Shown here in pieces: positions 30,269 through 39,147 of a DNA stretch of 64,000 nucleotides. The notes beneath the pieces were generated by a model. The model worked only from the letters and a program-made list of their open reading frames with translations, searched no databases and was not told the origin of the DNA. A program made the translations under genes and the position numbers. Source of the DNA: JACCXG01 sp963717745 (GTDB lineage: Bacteria; Acidobacteriota; Vicinamibacteria; Vicinamibacterales; 2-12-FULL-66-21); assembly GCA_963717745.1 (NCBI GenBank), contig CAVQXJ010000007.1, positions 248,001 through 312,000 of the forward strand, in the 5' to 3' direction. Every line of letters begins with the position of its first letter. Positions within the stretch are counted from its first letter, which is position 1.

Positions 30269-32277
30269 TGATCGCCGCCGGTCACTGACTCCCACATTCA
30301 GGTTCGTCGGAGGCAAGGGGGGCGTCGGCAAGACGACGTGCGCGGCGGCCCTGGGGCTGCTCGCCGTCCGCGCCGGCCAGCGGACCCTGATCGTGTCGAC
30401 CGACCCGGCGCCGTCGCTCGGCGACGCGCTGCAGCAGCCGCTCGGACGTCTCCCGCGCAAGGTCCGGGGCGTCGCCCGTCTCGAGGCCGTGGAAGTCGAC
30501 GCCACGGCCGCACTCGCCGCGTGGATCGAAGATCGGCGCGGGCTGCTCGAGAAAATCGCGTTGCGCGGAACCTGGCTGGATGCCGACGATGTCGCCCGGC
30601 TGCTGCGGTTGTCGCTGCCGGGCATCGACGAGATCGCAGGGCTGCTGCAGCTCGCGGACTTCGCCGCCAGCGGACGATACGAGCACATCGTGGTCGACAC
30701 CGCGCCGACCGGACACCTCCTGCGCATGATTGGCATGCCCGCGGTCCTCGAGGGTCTGGCGGAGGTGTTCGATCGGATGCAGGGCAAGCACCGGATCATG
30801 GTCGACGCGCTGCGCGGCGGCTGGAGCCCGGACGCCGCCGACGCACTCATCCAGGGCATCGACGACCAGGCAAGGTGGCTCGCCGCGCTGCTCCGCGATC
30901 CCGAGCGCTGTCAGGTGTCGTGGGTGACGCTGCCGGAAGACATGGCGATCCGGGAGACAGACGATGGCCTCCGAGCCCTCGGGGAGGAGCAGATCACGGT
31001 CGACCGCGTGATCGTGAACAGGATGACGCCGGCGCCGCGTCGTCCCTGCGACTGGTGTGACGGCCGTCGCCGCCTCGAACGCACTGGCGCTGCAGGCCTT
31101 GCGGCGGCGTCTGCGCGGCAGCGACGTGACCATCGCTTCGGTGCCGGCCATCGCGGCCGAGCCGCGAGGCATCCGTGCGCTGACCGCCGTGACGCGTCAT
31201 CTCTCGGCGGAGGCTGCTGTTCCCCCACCGCCCCCGGCGGGCCGGCGCCGCCGTCTCGTCGCCCCCCTGGCCGCGACGACCCAGGTTGTCGAGCGATCCG
31301 CCCTGATGCCCGCGGGAACCGCGCTCGTCCTCTTCGGCGGCAAGGGCGGCGTCGGGAAAACCACGTGCGCTGCGGCGCTCGCCATCGATACCGCGTTGGC
31401 GTCGACCGATCGCCGCGTGCTGTTGCTGTCGGCGGACCCGGCGCACTCCCTTGGCGATGTGCTGCAGGAGGATGTTGCCGACGATCCCCGTCCGATCCAG
31501 GGCGGGCCGGCCAACCTGTCGATCCGCGAGCTGGATCCGTCGCGAGGATTCGCTGCGCTGCGCGATCGCTTCGCGCGTGGGATTGAGGAATTGATACTGC
31601 GGGTCGGCGGCACCGCCGGCGACCGACAGGTGCTCCACGACCTTCTCGAGCTGGCTCCTCCGGGAGTCGACGAGCTCGTCGCCATCGTCGAAGTCATCGA
31701 AACGCTCGATGCGGACGCCGGTCCCTCGGCCTTCGACCTGATCGTCGTCGATACCGCTCCGACCGGCCATGCGTTGCGCCTGCTCGAAATGCCGGCGCTG
31801 GTGCACGACTGGGTCAAGGCGGTGATGTCGATTCTGCTCAAGTACCAGCCGGTGATCGGAGTCGGCGATCTGGGTGCGGCGCTGCTCCGATTGTCGCGAG
31901 GGTTGGGGCAGTTGCGGGCGCTGCTGACGAACCCGGCGCGAACCCGGTTCCTCGTGGTCACCCGGGCGGCGGCGCTCCCGCGCGCGGAAACGGTGCGCTT
32001 GCTGGCGCGGTTGGACGCCGCCGGGATCGCCGCGCCGCTCGTGGTCGTCAACGCGGTCGGCGCCGGGACCTGCCCGCGGTGCCGATCCGAGGATGCGCGG
32101 GAGAACAGAGAGATATCCGCGCTGGCACGTGGGCTTCCAACAGTTCGCGGCAGGAGGCGTCCGCTGATTCTGGCGCCGGCGACGATGCCGCCGCCGTCAG
32201 GATGGCGCGATCTGCGGCGGTTCTTCGGGCAGTGGCGGCAGCTGCCCGTCCCGGAAGTGTCAGGCAGTGAATCGTGA
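30240..32277 (+). CDS. Tandem ArsA/Get3-type ATPase in the gas vesicle cluster (one frameshift)
   Basis: About 670 residues in two homologous ATPase halves, as in ArsA. Half 1: deviant P-loop VGGKGGVGKTTCAAALG, DTAPTGHLLRMIGMPAVLEGL, and a CDWC pair. Half 2: FGGKGGVGKTTCAAALA, DTAPTGHALRLLEMPALVHDW, and CPRC. Half 1 breaks at 31061-31064: removing one G from GACGGCC joins the frames as CDWCDAVAASNALALQALRRRL. ArsA-fold ATPases drive arsenite export or insert tail-anchored proteins; there are no arsenic genes here, so a chaperone-like role with hydrophobic Gvp proteins is inferred. The usual gvpN AAA ATPase is absent. The stop codon at 32275 lies inside the E1 hairpin (ending VSGSES). Confidence 0.85.
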
Positions 32278-32340
32278 ACGCGCCAGTAATCGGGTGAAGA
32301 CTCGGTAACCTCGGCGCGTTCACGATTCACTGCCTGACAC
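32257..32340. repeat. Perfect inverted repeat, family E copy 1 (GAATCGT-like)
   Basis: The 28-base arms 32257-32284 and 32313-32340 are exact reverse complements around a 28-base loop. The outer part, GTGTCAGGCAGTGAATCGTG, is shared with the element at 39605-39681. The stop codon of the ArsA-like gene is inside the left arm and gvpF copy 2 starts 37 bases beyond. It divides the gvp cluster and could attenuate downstream expression. Confidence 0.9.
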
Positions 32341-32377
32341 CCATGGCCACCACCCCGCGCTATCATCCAGCAGGACC

Positions 32378-33148
32378 ATGGCTGCAGCGACCTACGTGTA
32401 CTGTGTGATTCGGAGCGCGCGCAAACCCGCTCTGGCGCGGCTGCCGGCGGGGTTACCCGGTGCGGAAAGCCCGCAACTGGCCGAGGTCGATGCCGGTATG
32501 TGGCTGGTGCTGGCGACGGTGCCGCTCGATCGCTACGGCCCTGGGCCACTGGAAGAGTCGCTGCGGGATCTGCAATGGGTCTCGTCGACGGCGGTCGCCC
32601 ACGAAGCGGTCGTCGAGCACTTTGGCCAGCTGCGCGGCGTGACGGTGATTCCGATGAAGCTGTTCTCGATGTTCTCCAGTCCCGCGCGCGCGATCGCGGA
32701 GATGCGGCGGCGGCGCCGCCGGCTGGCGGCGCTGTTCGACAAGTTTCACGGCTGCGAGGAATGGGGCGTACGGATCCTGCGCGGCACTCCGCGATGGCCC
32801 GGTAAGGCCGCGGAAAAGCCGGCGAGCGGTGCCGCGTTCCTCGCGGCCCGCAAGCGGGCGCGCGACGAATCGGTCGATGCCCTGCGCGCCTCGGCCGAGG
32901 CAGCCGACGGTGCCTACGCGCTGCTGGCGGAGCTTGCGGCTGATCATCGACGCCGTGACAGGGAAGTGTCGGGCGTGGTGCCGCCGCTGCTCGACGCCGC
33001 ATTCCTGGTCCCGGTCCGGCGCCGTGCGCGGTTTCGGGCGGCCGCGGCAGATGCGGCCCGGCAGATCACGCAGCAGGGAGCGCGGTTGACGGTGACCGGC
33101 CCATGGCCGGCCTATAACTTCGTATCGGGCTCGGAGGAGCCGGCGTGA
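32378..33148 (+). CDS. gvpF: Gas vesicle protein GvpF/GvpL, copy 2
   Basis: 256 residues: TYVYCVIRSARKP at the start, AHEAVVEHFGQLRGVTVIPMKLFSMF in the middle, VPPLLDAAFLVPV and the closing signature LTVTGPWPAYNFVS. The middle contains an unusually Arg-rich helix (EMRRRRRRLAALFD). It is more diverged than copy 1. CAGGA lies before the ATG. Its stop overlaps the next gene by four bases (GTGA), so the second half of the cluster is again tightly packed after the E1 hairpin. Confidence 0.88.
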   Translation: MAAATYVYCVIRSARKPALARLPAGLPGAESPQLAEVDAGMWLVLATVPLDRYGPGPLEESLRDLQWVSSTAVAHEAVVEHFGQLRGVTVIPMKLFSMFSSPARAIAEMRRRRRRLAALFDKFHGCEEWGVRILRGTPRWPGKAAEKPASGAAFLAARKRARDESVDALRASAEAADGAYALLAELAADHRRRDREVSGVVPPLLDAAFLVPVRRRARFRAAAADAARQITQQGARLTVTGPWPAYNFVSGSEEPA

Positions 33149-33444
33149 AACGCGCGAGCCACCCCTCGACTATCCCCCGCGAACATCCGCCAAAGCGGCG
33201 GACCGCGCCGCCGCCGCCGCGGCGCGCCCACATGCCGGCGCCGCCGCCGTCGCGCCAGGTCGCACGGATCATCGATCAATCCGATTCCTCGCTGCTCGAC
33301 GTGCTCGACAACCTGCTGAACCGGGGCGTCGTGCTCAACGCCGACCTGATTCTGGCGCTGGCCAACGTCGACCTGGTGTACGTGCGGTTGTCGGCTCTCC
33401 TCTGCGCCGCCGATCGAGTGCTGTCCGATGACAGCACGCAATGA
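33145..33444 (+). CDS. GvpA-family minor gas vesicle protein, GvpM/GvpJ/GvpS-like
   Basis: 99 residues with a 40-residue basic, proline-rich N-terminal extension (PPKRRTAPPPPRRAHMPAPPP) followed by a short GvpA fold (SLLDVLDNLLNRGVVLNADL, ILALANVDLVYVRLSALLCA). The pattern GVVLNADLILALANVDLVYV fits the M/S type of minor protein. It begins at the GTG overlapping the stop of gvpF copy 2, and its end overlaps the start of gvpF copy 3 by 17 bases. A shell-tip or nucleation role is likely by family. Confidence 0.8.
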   Translation: MKRASHPSTIPREHPPKRRTAPPPPRRAHMPAPPPSRQVARIIDQSDSSLLDVLDNLLNRGVVLNADLILALANVDLVYVRLSALLCAADRVLSDDSTQ

Positions 33445-34126
33445 TCGCCTGTACGTCTACGCGCTGGCCGAACCCGGGCTGCCTCGCCAGTTCACCGTCC
33501 TGGGACATCGGTTGCGCAGCCTGCCGCTGGACGGCGTCGACGTGGTGATCGAGCATCGGCCGCCGCCGGACTTCACGACCGACGCGGTGAGCCGGCAGCA
33601 TGCGATTGTCACCCGGCTGGCGTCGCGCCAGCCGGCGATCCTCCCCGCGCGGTTCGGATCGATCGCCGACGAGGCTTCCTTGCGGTCGCTGGTGTCGCGG
33701 CATCGCAAGGAGATCGTGGCCGCGCTCGAGCAGGTGCGGGGCTGCGCGCAGATGACCGTGCGCATCGTTACTCCAACGGCTCCGGCGGTCTCGACCCTCT
33801 CACCGGGCTTGGCAGATGCGCGGTCCGGCGACCCTGCCTCGGGCGGACGGACTGGAACCGAGTTCCTGAAGCGCCGCCTGGAACGAGCGCGACACGTGCC
33901 TCCGGAGGTCGAGATCCTGCGCCGCGAGCTCGGCTCGCTCGTCAGGTCCGAACGGGTGGCCGCCGGCGAACGGGAGGGGCTCGTCACCGTGTTTCACCTC
34001 GTCCAGGACCAGAAGCTGGATGCCTATCGCCGGCACGCGTCAGGTCTGCAGTCGAAGCTCGAGCCGCGCACCGTCAGGGTCACCGGTCCGTGGCCGGTGT
34101 TCGCGTTCGCACCCGACCTGTTCTGA
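33428..34126 (+). CDS. gvpF: Gas vesicle protein GvpF/GvpL, copy 3
   Basis: 232 residues, the most divergent copy: RLYVYALAEPGLP at the start, AVSRQHAIVTRLASRQPAILPARFGSIAD in the middle (equivalent to the MSFGTVF segment of copy 1) and the C-terminal VRVTGPWPVFAFAPDLF. The retained TGPWP signature supports the family. The variable loop near residues 115-140 (TAPAVSTLSPGLADARSGDPASGG) is low-complexity. Three F/L copies with different loops may serve different GvpA-like clients (inference). Confidence 0.85.
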   Translation: MTARNDRLYVYALAEPGLPRQFTVLGHRLRSLPLDGVDVVIEHRPPPDFTTDAVSRQHAIVTRLASRQPAILPARFGSIADEASLRSLVSRHRKEIVAALEQVRGCAQMTVRIVTPTAPAVSTLSPGLADARSGDPASGGRTGTEFLKRRLERARHVPPEVEILRRELGSLVRSERVAAGEREGLVTVFHLVQDQKLDAYRRHASGLQSKLEPRTVRVTGPWPVFAFAPDLF

Positions 34127-34132
34127 TCCCTC

Positions 34133-34528
34133 ATGAAGAAGCCTCGGAGCTCGAAGCAGAAACCGTCACCTCCCAGGAAGCGGCCGAAGCAGTCGATCGC
34201 CAGCGTCGAGATCGCGGAGCTCGAGGCGATGCGCGGCGAGCTCGAACGCTTCGCGAAGACGCCACCGGCGCGCTGGAACGCCGACCCGGACGACGTCCGC
34301 CGCTCGGTCGTGAAACTGGTGCTCACGCTCGTCGAGTTCATTCGCCAGTTGCTCGAGCGGCAGGCGATCCGGCGAATGGATGCCGGCACGCTCACCGCCG
34401 ACCAGACCGAAGCGGTCGGTCTGGCGCTGATGCGCCTCGAAGAAACCGTCCGTGATCTGGGAGCGCAGTTCGGGATCGCGCCGGAGGACCTCACGCTGGA
34501 TCTCGGCCCGGCTGGGAGGCTGATGTGA
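34133..34528 (+). CDS. gvpK: Gas vesicle protein GvpK
   Basis: 131 residues. A basic, Pro/Lys-rich leader (KKPRSSKQKPSPPRKRPKQS) precedes a clean GvpK domain: WNADPDDVRRSVVKLVLTLVEFIRQLLERQAIRRMDAGTLT, DQTEAVGLALMRLEETVRDL, FGIAPEDLTLDLGPAGRL. GvpK is an assembly factor of unknown biochemical role found only in gas vesicle clusters, so its presence makes the identification of the cluster firm. It starts 6 bases after gvpF copy 3 and overlaps the lipid kinase by 4 bases (GTGA). Confidence 0.93.
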   Translation: MKKPRSSKQKPSPPRKRPKQSIASVEIAELEAMRGELERFAKTPPARWNADPDDVRRSVVKLVLTLVEFIRQLLERQAIRRMDAGTLTADQTEAVGLALMRLEETVRDLGAQFGIAPEDLTLDLGPAGRLM

Positions 34529-35439
34529 GGCGGGCGCGCGTCATTCTCAACCCCTCATCCGGCCGCGAGCGCGGTCCCGAATACCTCGATCTCCTCAACA
34601 CGACGCTGAAGCGGCATTTCGAGGACGTCGGCATCGTGGTGACGGCCGGGGACGGCGACGCGCAGCACGCCGCCGCGATGGCGGCGGCGGACGGATGCGA
34701 GGTGATCTTCGTCGCCGGCGGTGACGGCACTCTCAACGAAGTCATGAACGGCCTGGCCACCGCCGGTGCCCTGGACCGCGTCGTCATCGGCATCGTGCCG
34801 CTGGGCACCGGCAACGACTTCGCCGCCGGCCTCGACATTCCGCGCGATCCCGATGCGGCGCTCGAGGTGTTACTCGCGGGCCGTGAGCTCGCGGTGGACC
34901 TCGGCGAGGTGAACGGCCGTGTGTTCGTGAACAGCTCCGGCGGTGGGTTCATGGCCGAGGTGTCGGTGGCGGTGACGCCGGAGTTGAAGACCATCGCAGG
35001 GCGCCTGGCGTACCTGATCGGTGGCGCCCAGGTGCTCTTCGAGTTCGAGCCGGTCGCCGCGTTGGTCACCATGCAGCCGGGTGAGATTCAGGTCTCTCGT
35101 TCCCTGTACACGTTCGCGGTCTGCAATTCGCGCTTGATCGCCGGCGGCCGGCTGATCGCCCCCGATGCCCTGATAGACGACGGTCTCCTCGACGTTTGTC
35201 TGATCGAGACGATGAGCGCCCTGGAGTTCGTCGCGCTGGCCCGGAGGGTCGCCGACGGCGCTCACGTCGAGGATCCGAGAGTCCTCTACTATCAGGCGGC
35301 ATCGGTGCGCATCGAGCTCGAGCGCGCCGTCCACGTCAACACGGATGGGGAGGTCTTTCAGGATCGCATCTGCGAGTACCGAGTGCTGCCGAAAGCGGCG
35401 CGCTTCCTCGCTGGCGCCGCACCCTTCATCGTGGCGTGA
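34525..35439 (+). CDS. Diacylglycerol kinase-family lipid kinase
   Basis: 304 residues of the DagK/YegS/sphingosine kinase family: RARVILNPSSGRERG at the N-terminus, the nucleotide-binding signature FVAGGDGTLNEVMNGL (about residues 67-82), GIVPLGTGNDFAAGL, and the C-terminal beta-sandwich with GGGFMAEVSV and HVNTDGEV. It should phosphorylate a lipid such as diacylglycerol with ATP. The GTG start overlaps the gvpK stop, so it is translationally coupled to the gas vesicle operon. A link to membrane supply or to wall lipids is speculative. Its end overlaps the convergent next gene by 14 bases. Confidence 0.9.
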   Translation: MRRARVILNPSSGRERGPEYLDLLNTTLKRHFEDVGIVVTAGDGDAQHAAAMAAADGCEVIFVAGGDGTLNEVMNGLATAGALDRVVIGIVPLGTGNDFAAGLDIPRDPDAALEVLLAGRELAVDLGEVNGRVFVNSSGGGFMAEVSVAVTPELKTIAGRLAYLIGGAQVLFEFEPVAALVTMQPGEIQVSRSLYTFAVCNSRLIAGGRLIAPDALIDDGLLDVCLIETMSALEFVALARRVADGAHVEDPRVLYYQAASVRIELERAVHVNTDGEVFQDRICEYRVLPKAARFLAGAAPFIVA

Positions 35440-36403
35440 CCGGGTTCGCTCGCCGCCCGACGTCGAACGCGAAGCAGCCTGGCGCGATCAATAGACGCCC
35501 CTTCGGTGTGAACGACATCGCCATCGGAGAGACGGGTCCGGCGGCCCGGAATTGCACGGCGCGGATCTTGTCGCCGCTCGGGTCGTAAACGTAGGTCACG
35601 CCCAGTGCGGTCGCGATCCAAAGATTGCCGGCCGCATCGGCCGCCGCCGCCTGCACCGACGGCAGTACGATCGGCATCTCACCGTCGTCAATCTTCCGCA
35701 CCGCCCACTTGGCCGGCAATGCCTGGACGAATTGATCGAGCTCCGCTCCTTCGATGTGCCGTTCGAAGAGCAGCTGCCCCGAGGCATCGTACTTTCGGAA
35801 CTGCGGAGCGCCGGCCAGAAACACGTAGAAGAAGCCCCCGGACGGATTGATGACCACCAGCCCCGCATTGAGTGCGAGGTGCACGGCGGGGTCGTCCTCG
35901 TGCCCGGTCTTGCGCAGCGCACCGAAGGCGCGCCGCGGCCGGCCATCGGTGGCGTACTCCGCGATCAGCGCGCCCAGCTCGGGTTGACTCAGGAGGATCG
36001 ATCGGCCGGTGTACTCGATCCCGGCCAGCCCGCCGAGCACGAGATTGCCGGCCGTGATGCGTGGCACGGCGCGCGCGGACAGCCGGAACCCGGTGACCGT
36101 GGATCCCGATGTCAGGAACATCTGGACGCGCGGTTCGCCGCGGGGCGCGTCGGCGACCACGAAGCTGTCGTCATCGCCGAGGTCGAATGCAGAAGGGTCG
36201 AGCAGGCGTCCAGGCTCGGCGCCGATCGTGATCAGCTTGCGCGCGGTGTCGAGACCGGCGGGAGCGACGAAGACCGCGTGAGAGCGCCGATCGAAGATGA
36301 AGTAGTCGCCCGACGCCGTCTGCTGGCAGCTGGTCATCTGCTGAAAACTGCCGGCGATGTGGGCGGGAAGCGCCGAGACCGACCTCAGCGTCTCGATCTC
36401 CAC
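35426..36403 (-). CDS. Hypothetical beta-propeller-like protein, N-terminus uncertain
   Basis: 325 residues from a GTG at 36403. Short strand-rich repeats suggest a beta-propeller (GDYFIFDRRSHAVFVAP, DSFVVADAPRGEPRVQMF, GNLVLGGLAGIEYTGRSILL, GGFFYVFLAGAPQFRKYD, GNLWIATALGVTYVYDPSGD). No catalytic motif is recognised. Upstream in the same frame, after a stop, lies TLGLAFVAVRESS, which looks like the remains of a hydrophobic leader without a usable start, so the true N-terminus may be lost or broken. It lies 131 bases before the E1 stop in an otherwise empty gap. Function unknown. Confidence 0.6.
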   Translation of the reverse strand: MEIETLRSVSALPAHIAGSFQQMTSCQQTASGDYFIFDRRSHAVFVAPAGLDTARKLITIGAEPGRLLDPSAFDLGDDDSFVVADAPRGEPRVQMFLTSGSTVTGFRLSARAVPRITAGNLVLGGLAGIEYTGRSILLSQPELGALIAEYATDGRPRRAFGALRKTGHEDDPAVHLALNAGLVVINPSGGFFYVFLAGAPQFRKYDASGQLLFERHIEGAELDQFVQALPAKWAVRKIDDGEMPIVLPSVQAAAADAAGNLWIATALGVTYVYDPSGDKIRAVQFRAAGPVSPMAMSFTPKGRLLIAPGCFAFDVGRRANPVTPR

Positions 36404-36534
36404 GGTCCGCGTGCGCGTCGACGACTCCCGTACTGCGACGAACGCAAGTCCGAGCGTCCAGCAGGAATGCCGTCAGCCGTTGACGATGGTCGGGAAGGGG
36501 CACGGCGTCTCCGCCTGGCTGTCCGTGCGTCCGG

Positions 36535-38658
36535 TCAGTAGCGGGCGACGTATCTGATGGCCTTCAGCACGTCCGCGGACTGCGGCAGGATGGCTTCCTC
36601 GAGATCGGGATAGTAGGCCACCGGCGTATCGAGCGCGGCGACGCGGCGGACCGGGGCGTCGAGATGCTCGAACAGCTCGTCGGCCATGCGGGCGGCCAGC
36701 TCCGCGCCGAAGCCGCAGGTCAACTGGTCTTCGTGGGCGATGACCACGCGGTTGGTCCGGGCGACCGCCTCGCTGATTGCCCGCCAGTCGTAGGGCATGA
36801 TGGTGCGGAGGTCCATCACCATCACGCTGATCCCGTCCTTCTCGGCCTGCTGCGCGGCCAGCAGCGAGCGCTGGACGAGCGCCCCCCACGTGATCACCAG
36901 GACGTCGACCCCTTCGCGGCGAATGGCGGCCTTTCCGAACGGAACCGTGTAGTCCGGCCCGGGATAGGCACTCTTGTTGTAGGTCTGGCGATAGAGATGT
37001 TTGTGTTCGAGGAACAACACCGGGTCGTCGCACCGGATGGACGTGCGCAGCAGGCCGGCGGCGTCTTCGGCATTCGAGGGGAATACGATTCGAATTCCGG
37101 GAGTGTGCGCGAAGATGCTCTCGCCCGACTGGCTGTGGTAGGGCGCGCCGCCGCGGAGGTAGCCGCCGATCGCCACGCGTATCACCACCGGGCAGGAGAA
37201 CGCGTTGTTGGATCGATACCGCAGCATCGTCATTTCGTCGCGGATCTGCATCATCGCCGGCCAGATGTAGTCGAAGAACTGAATCTCCACGACCGGCTTC
37301 AGGCCACGCGTCGCCATGCCGATCGCCCGGCCGACGATGCTGGCCTCGGCCAGCGGCGCGTTGTAGACGCGGGTGCTGCCGAAGGTGCGCTGCAGGCCAT
37401 GCGTCACCTTGAAGACGCCGCCCTTGCCCGATACGCACTGGAGCGCCGCCTCGCGGCTGCAGTCGGCGACATCCTCCCCGAACACGACGATCCGGGGATT
37501 GCGAGCCATTTCGTCCTTCAAGGTGCGATTGATCGCCGCGACCATGGTGTCGGGCTTTCCTTCGCTCACCGGCTCGCGCTCGAAATCACTCGACGTCGGA
37601 TCGATATCGGGTGAGTAGACGAAGAGCTCGACGGTCTCGCGTCCAGGCTTCTCCGCGGCGATCGCGCGTTCCGCCGCGTCGTTCACCTCGCGCTCGATCG
37701 CCTTGTGCAGCGACTCGAGCTCGGACTCGCTGGCGAATCCTTCGGCCTTCAGGAATTCGGCCATCCGCACGATCGGATCGCGCGTGGCTTCCTCGGCCCG
37801 CTCGTCCGGCGTCTTGTAGAGCCGCTCGTCGTCGGACAGCGAGTGCGAATAGGGACGGGTGACCTTCGCGTGCACGAACGCGGGCCCACGACGCGCCCGC
37901 GCGTAGGCGACCGCCTGCTGGAGCGCGCCGTAACAGGTCAGGAAGTCAGTGCCGTCGATACTCTGGACGAATAGTTGCGGAAACGCCGTGACCAGCTTGG
38001 AGATGTCTCCGCCCGGTGTTTGCGCTTCGACCGGCACCGAGATCGCGTAGCCGTTGTCTTCGACGACGATGACCACCGGGAGCTGTCGAAGGCAGACGTA
38101 GTTGAGCGATTCCCAGAACTCGCCTTCGCTCGTCGTACCGTCGCCAAGCGACAGGTAGGTGACTTCGTCCTGGTGAAAGTGGCGCTCGCGATCCTCGATC
38201 TCGAGGATGTGCTCGTAGAGATAGCCGGCCTCGGCGCAGCCAACCGCCTGGAGACACTGCGTTCCGGTGGGGCTCGACTGGGACACGATGTTGAGGCTCT
38301 TGTGCCCCCAATGCGAGGGCATCTGGCGGCCACCCGAGCTTGGGTCGTCCTTGGAGCCGACCGCGCTCAGGAGCATTTCGAGCGGCGTGACCCCCAGGGC
38401 CAGGCACAAGGCCCGATCGCGGTAGTGAGGGTAGAACCAGTCGTATCCGGCCCTGAGGGTCAGGCCGGCCGCGGTGACGACGGCCTCGTGGCCGGCCCCG
38501 CTGATCTGAAAGAAGATGAGGCTCTGACCTTTGAGCTGGATTTCCTTGTCGTCGAGCTTCCGGGACAACACCATCGTGCCGTAGGCCCGAAGCAGCTCGT
38601 CGCGTGACAACCCCAGCGTGCTGACACTGCGGCCGTTGCTGACTGCCGTACCCTTCAT
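36535..38658 (-). CDS. Fused alpha-beta E1 component of a 2-oxoacid dehydrogenase (branched-chain type)
   Basis: 707 residues combining both E1 subunits. Alpha part (1-350): LSRKLDDKEIQLKGQSLIFFQISGAGHEA, thiamine-diphosphate site GDGTTSEGEFWESLN...VVIVVEDNGYAI. Beta part (370-707): IVVFGEDVADCSREA, VYNAPLAEASIVGRAIGMA, EIQFFDYIWPAMMQIRDE, HSQSGESIFAHTPGI. The enzyme would decarboxylate branched-chain 2-oxoacids and pass the acyl group to a lipoyl E2. No E2 or E3 gene is adjacent. Subunit fusion of this kind occurs in Bacteroidetes, Acidobacteria and others. It diverges from the cupin gene, with a 102-base gap between the two starts. Confidence 0.93.
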   Translation of the reverse strand: MKGTAVSNGRSVSTLGLSRDELLRAYGTMVLSRKLDDKEIQLKGQSLIFFQISGAGHEAVVTAAGLTLRAGYDWFYPHYRDRALCLALGVTPLEMLLSAVGSKDDPSSGGRQMPSHWGHKSLNIVSQSSPTGTQCLQAVGCAEAGYLYEHILEIEDRERHFHQDEVTYLSLGDGTTSEGEFWESLNYVCLRQLPVVIVVEDNGYAISVPVEAQTPGGDISKLVTAFPQLFVQSIDGTDFLTCYGALQQAVAYARARRGPAFVHAKVTRPYSHSLSDDERLYKTPDERAEEATRDPIVRMAEFLKAEGFASESELESLHKAIEREVNDAAERAIAAEKPGRETVELFVYSPDIDPTSSDFEREPVSEGKPDTMVAAINRTLKDEMARNPRIVVFGEDVADCSREAALQCVSGKGGVFKVTHGLQRTFGSTRVYNAPLAEASIVGRAIGMATRGLKPVVEIQFFDYIWPAMMQIRDEMTMLRYRSNNAFSCPVVIRVAIGGYLRGGAPYHSQSGESIFAHTPGIRIVFPSNAEDAAGLLRTSIRCDDPVLFLEHKHLYRQTYNKSAYPGPDYTVPFGKAAIRREGVDVLVITWGALVQRSLLAAQQAEKDGISVMVMDLRTIMPYDWRAISEAVARTNRVVIAHEDQLTCGFGAELAARMADELFEHLDAPVRRVAALDTPVAYYPDLEEAILPQSADVLKAIRYVARY

Positions 38659-38731
38659 GCGCGGAGCGTCCCTTTCCTGCCGTGCGCATACCGCGGCAGA
38701 GGCGGTCCTTCGTGCCCTGTAAAAGCTAGAT

Positions 38732-38737
38732 TATAGT
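38732..38737 (+). promoter_or_regulatory. Possible -10 element of the cupin gene
   Basis: TATAGT at 38732-38737 lies 24 bases before the GTG start at 38761. The hexamer 17 bases upstream (TTCGTG) is a poor -35, so this is a weak call. Confidence 0.3.
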
Positions 38738-38760
38738 GTCTTTCGCCTGAAAGGACAGAC

Positions 38761-39126
38761 GTGACCACGACTACCGTCCGCCTCCACCGCTGGGACGAAA
38801 TCGCCCTCGAAAAAGTCACCGAGATGATCTCCAGGAAGATTGTGACCGGCGATCGGGAAATGCTGTCCCAGGTGTATTTGAAGAAGGGCGCGCTGGTGCC
38901 GATGCACTCACACGAGAGCGAACAGATGACCTACGTGCTGCAGGGCGCATTGAAGTTCCTGATCAACGGCGAAGAGATTACGGTCCGGGAGGGAGAAGTG
39001 CTGCACATCCCGTCCTGGGTCGAGCACCAGGCGGAGGCGCTCGACGACACGTTCGAGCTCGATCTGTTCAGCCCGATCCGGCAGGACTGGCTCGATCATA
39101 CCGACACGTACTTCCAGCGCGACTGA
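38761..39126 (+). CDS. Small cupin-domain protein
   Basis: 121 residues forming one cupin barrel. Motif 1: PMHSHESEQMTYVLQGALKF (His, His, Glu ligands); motif 2: GEVLHIPSWVEHQAEAL (His ligand). A metal site of the His-His-Glu-His type is therefore intact, but cupins of this size range from dioxygenases to non-catalytic binders, so the reaction is open. GTG start at 38761 with AAAGGACAG upstream. It is followed 21 bases later by the WapI-like gene in the same direction. Confidence 0.85.
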   Translation: MTTTTVRLHRWDEIALEKVTEMISRKIVTGDREMLSQVYLKKGALVPMHSHESEQMTYVLQGALKFLINGEEITVREGEVLHIPSWVEHQAEALDDTFELDLFSPIRQDWLDHTDTYFQRD

Positions 39127-39147
39127 CCGCCGCCCCGCCAAGCAGGC

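Noticed and set aside
30240..32277. Arsenite resistance ATPase ArsA
   Set aside because: No arsB, arsC, arsR or acr3 nearby, and the gene is packed between gvpG and gvpF; kept only as the family name.
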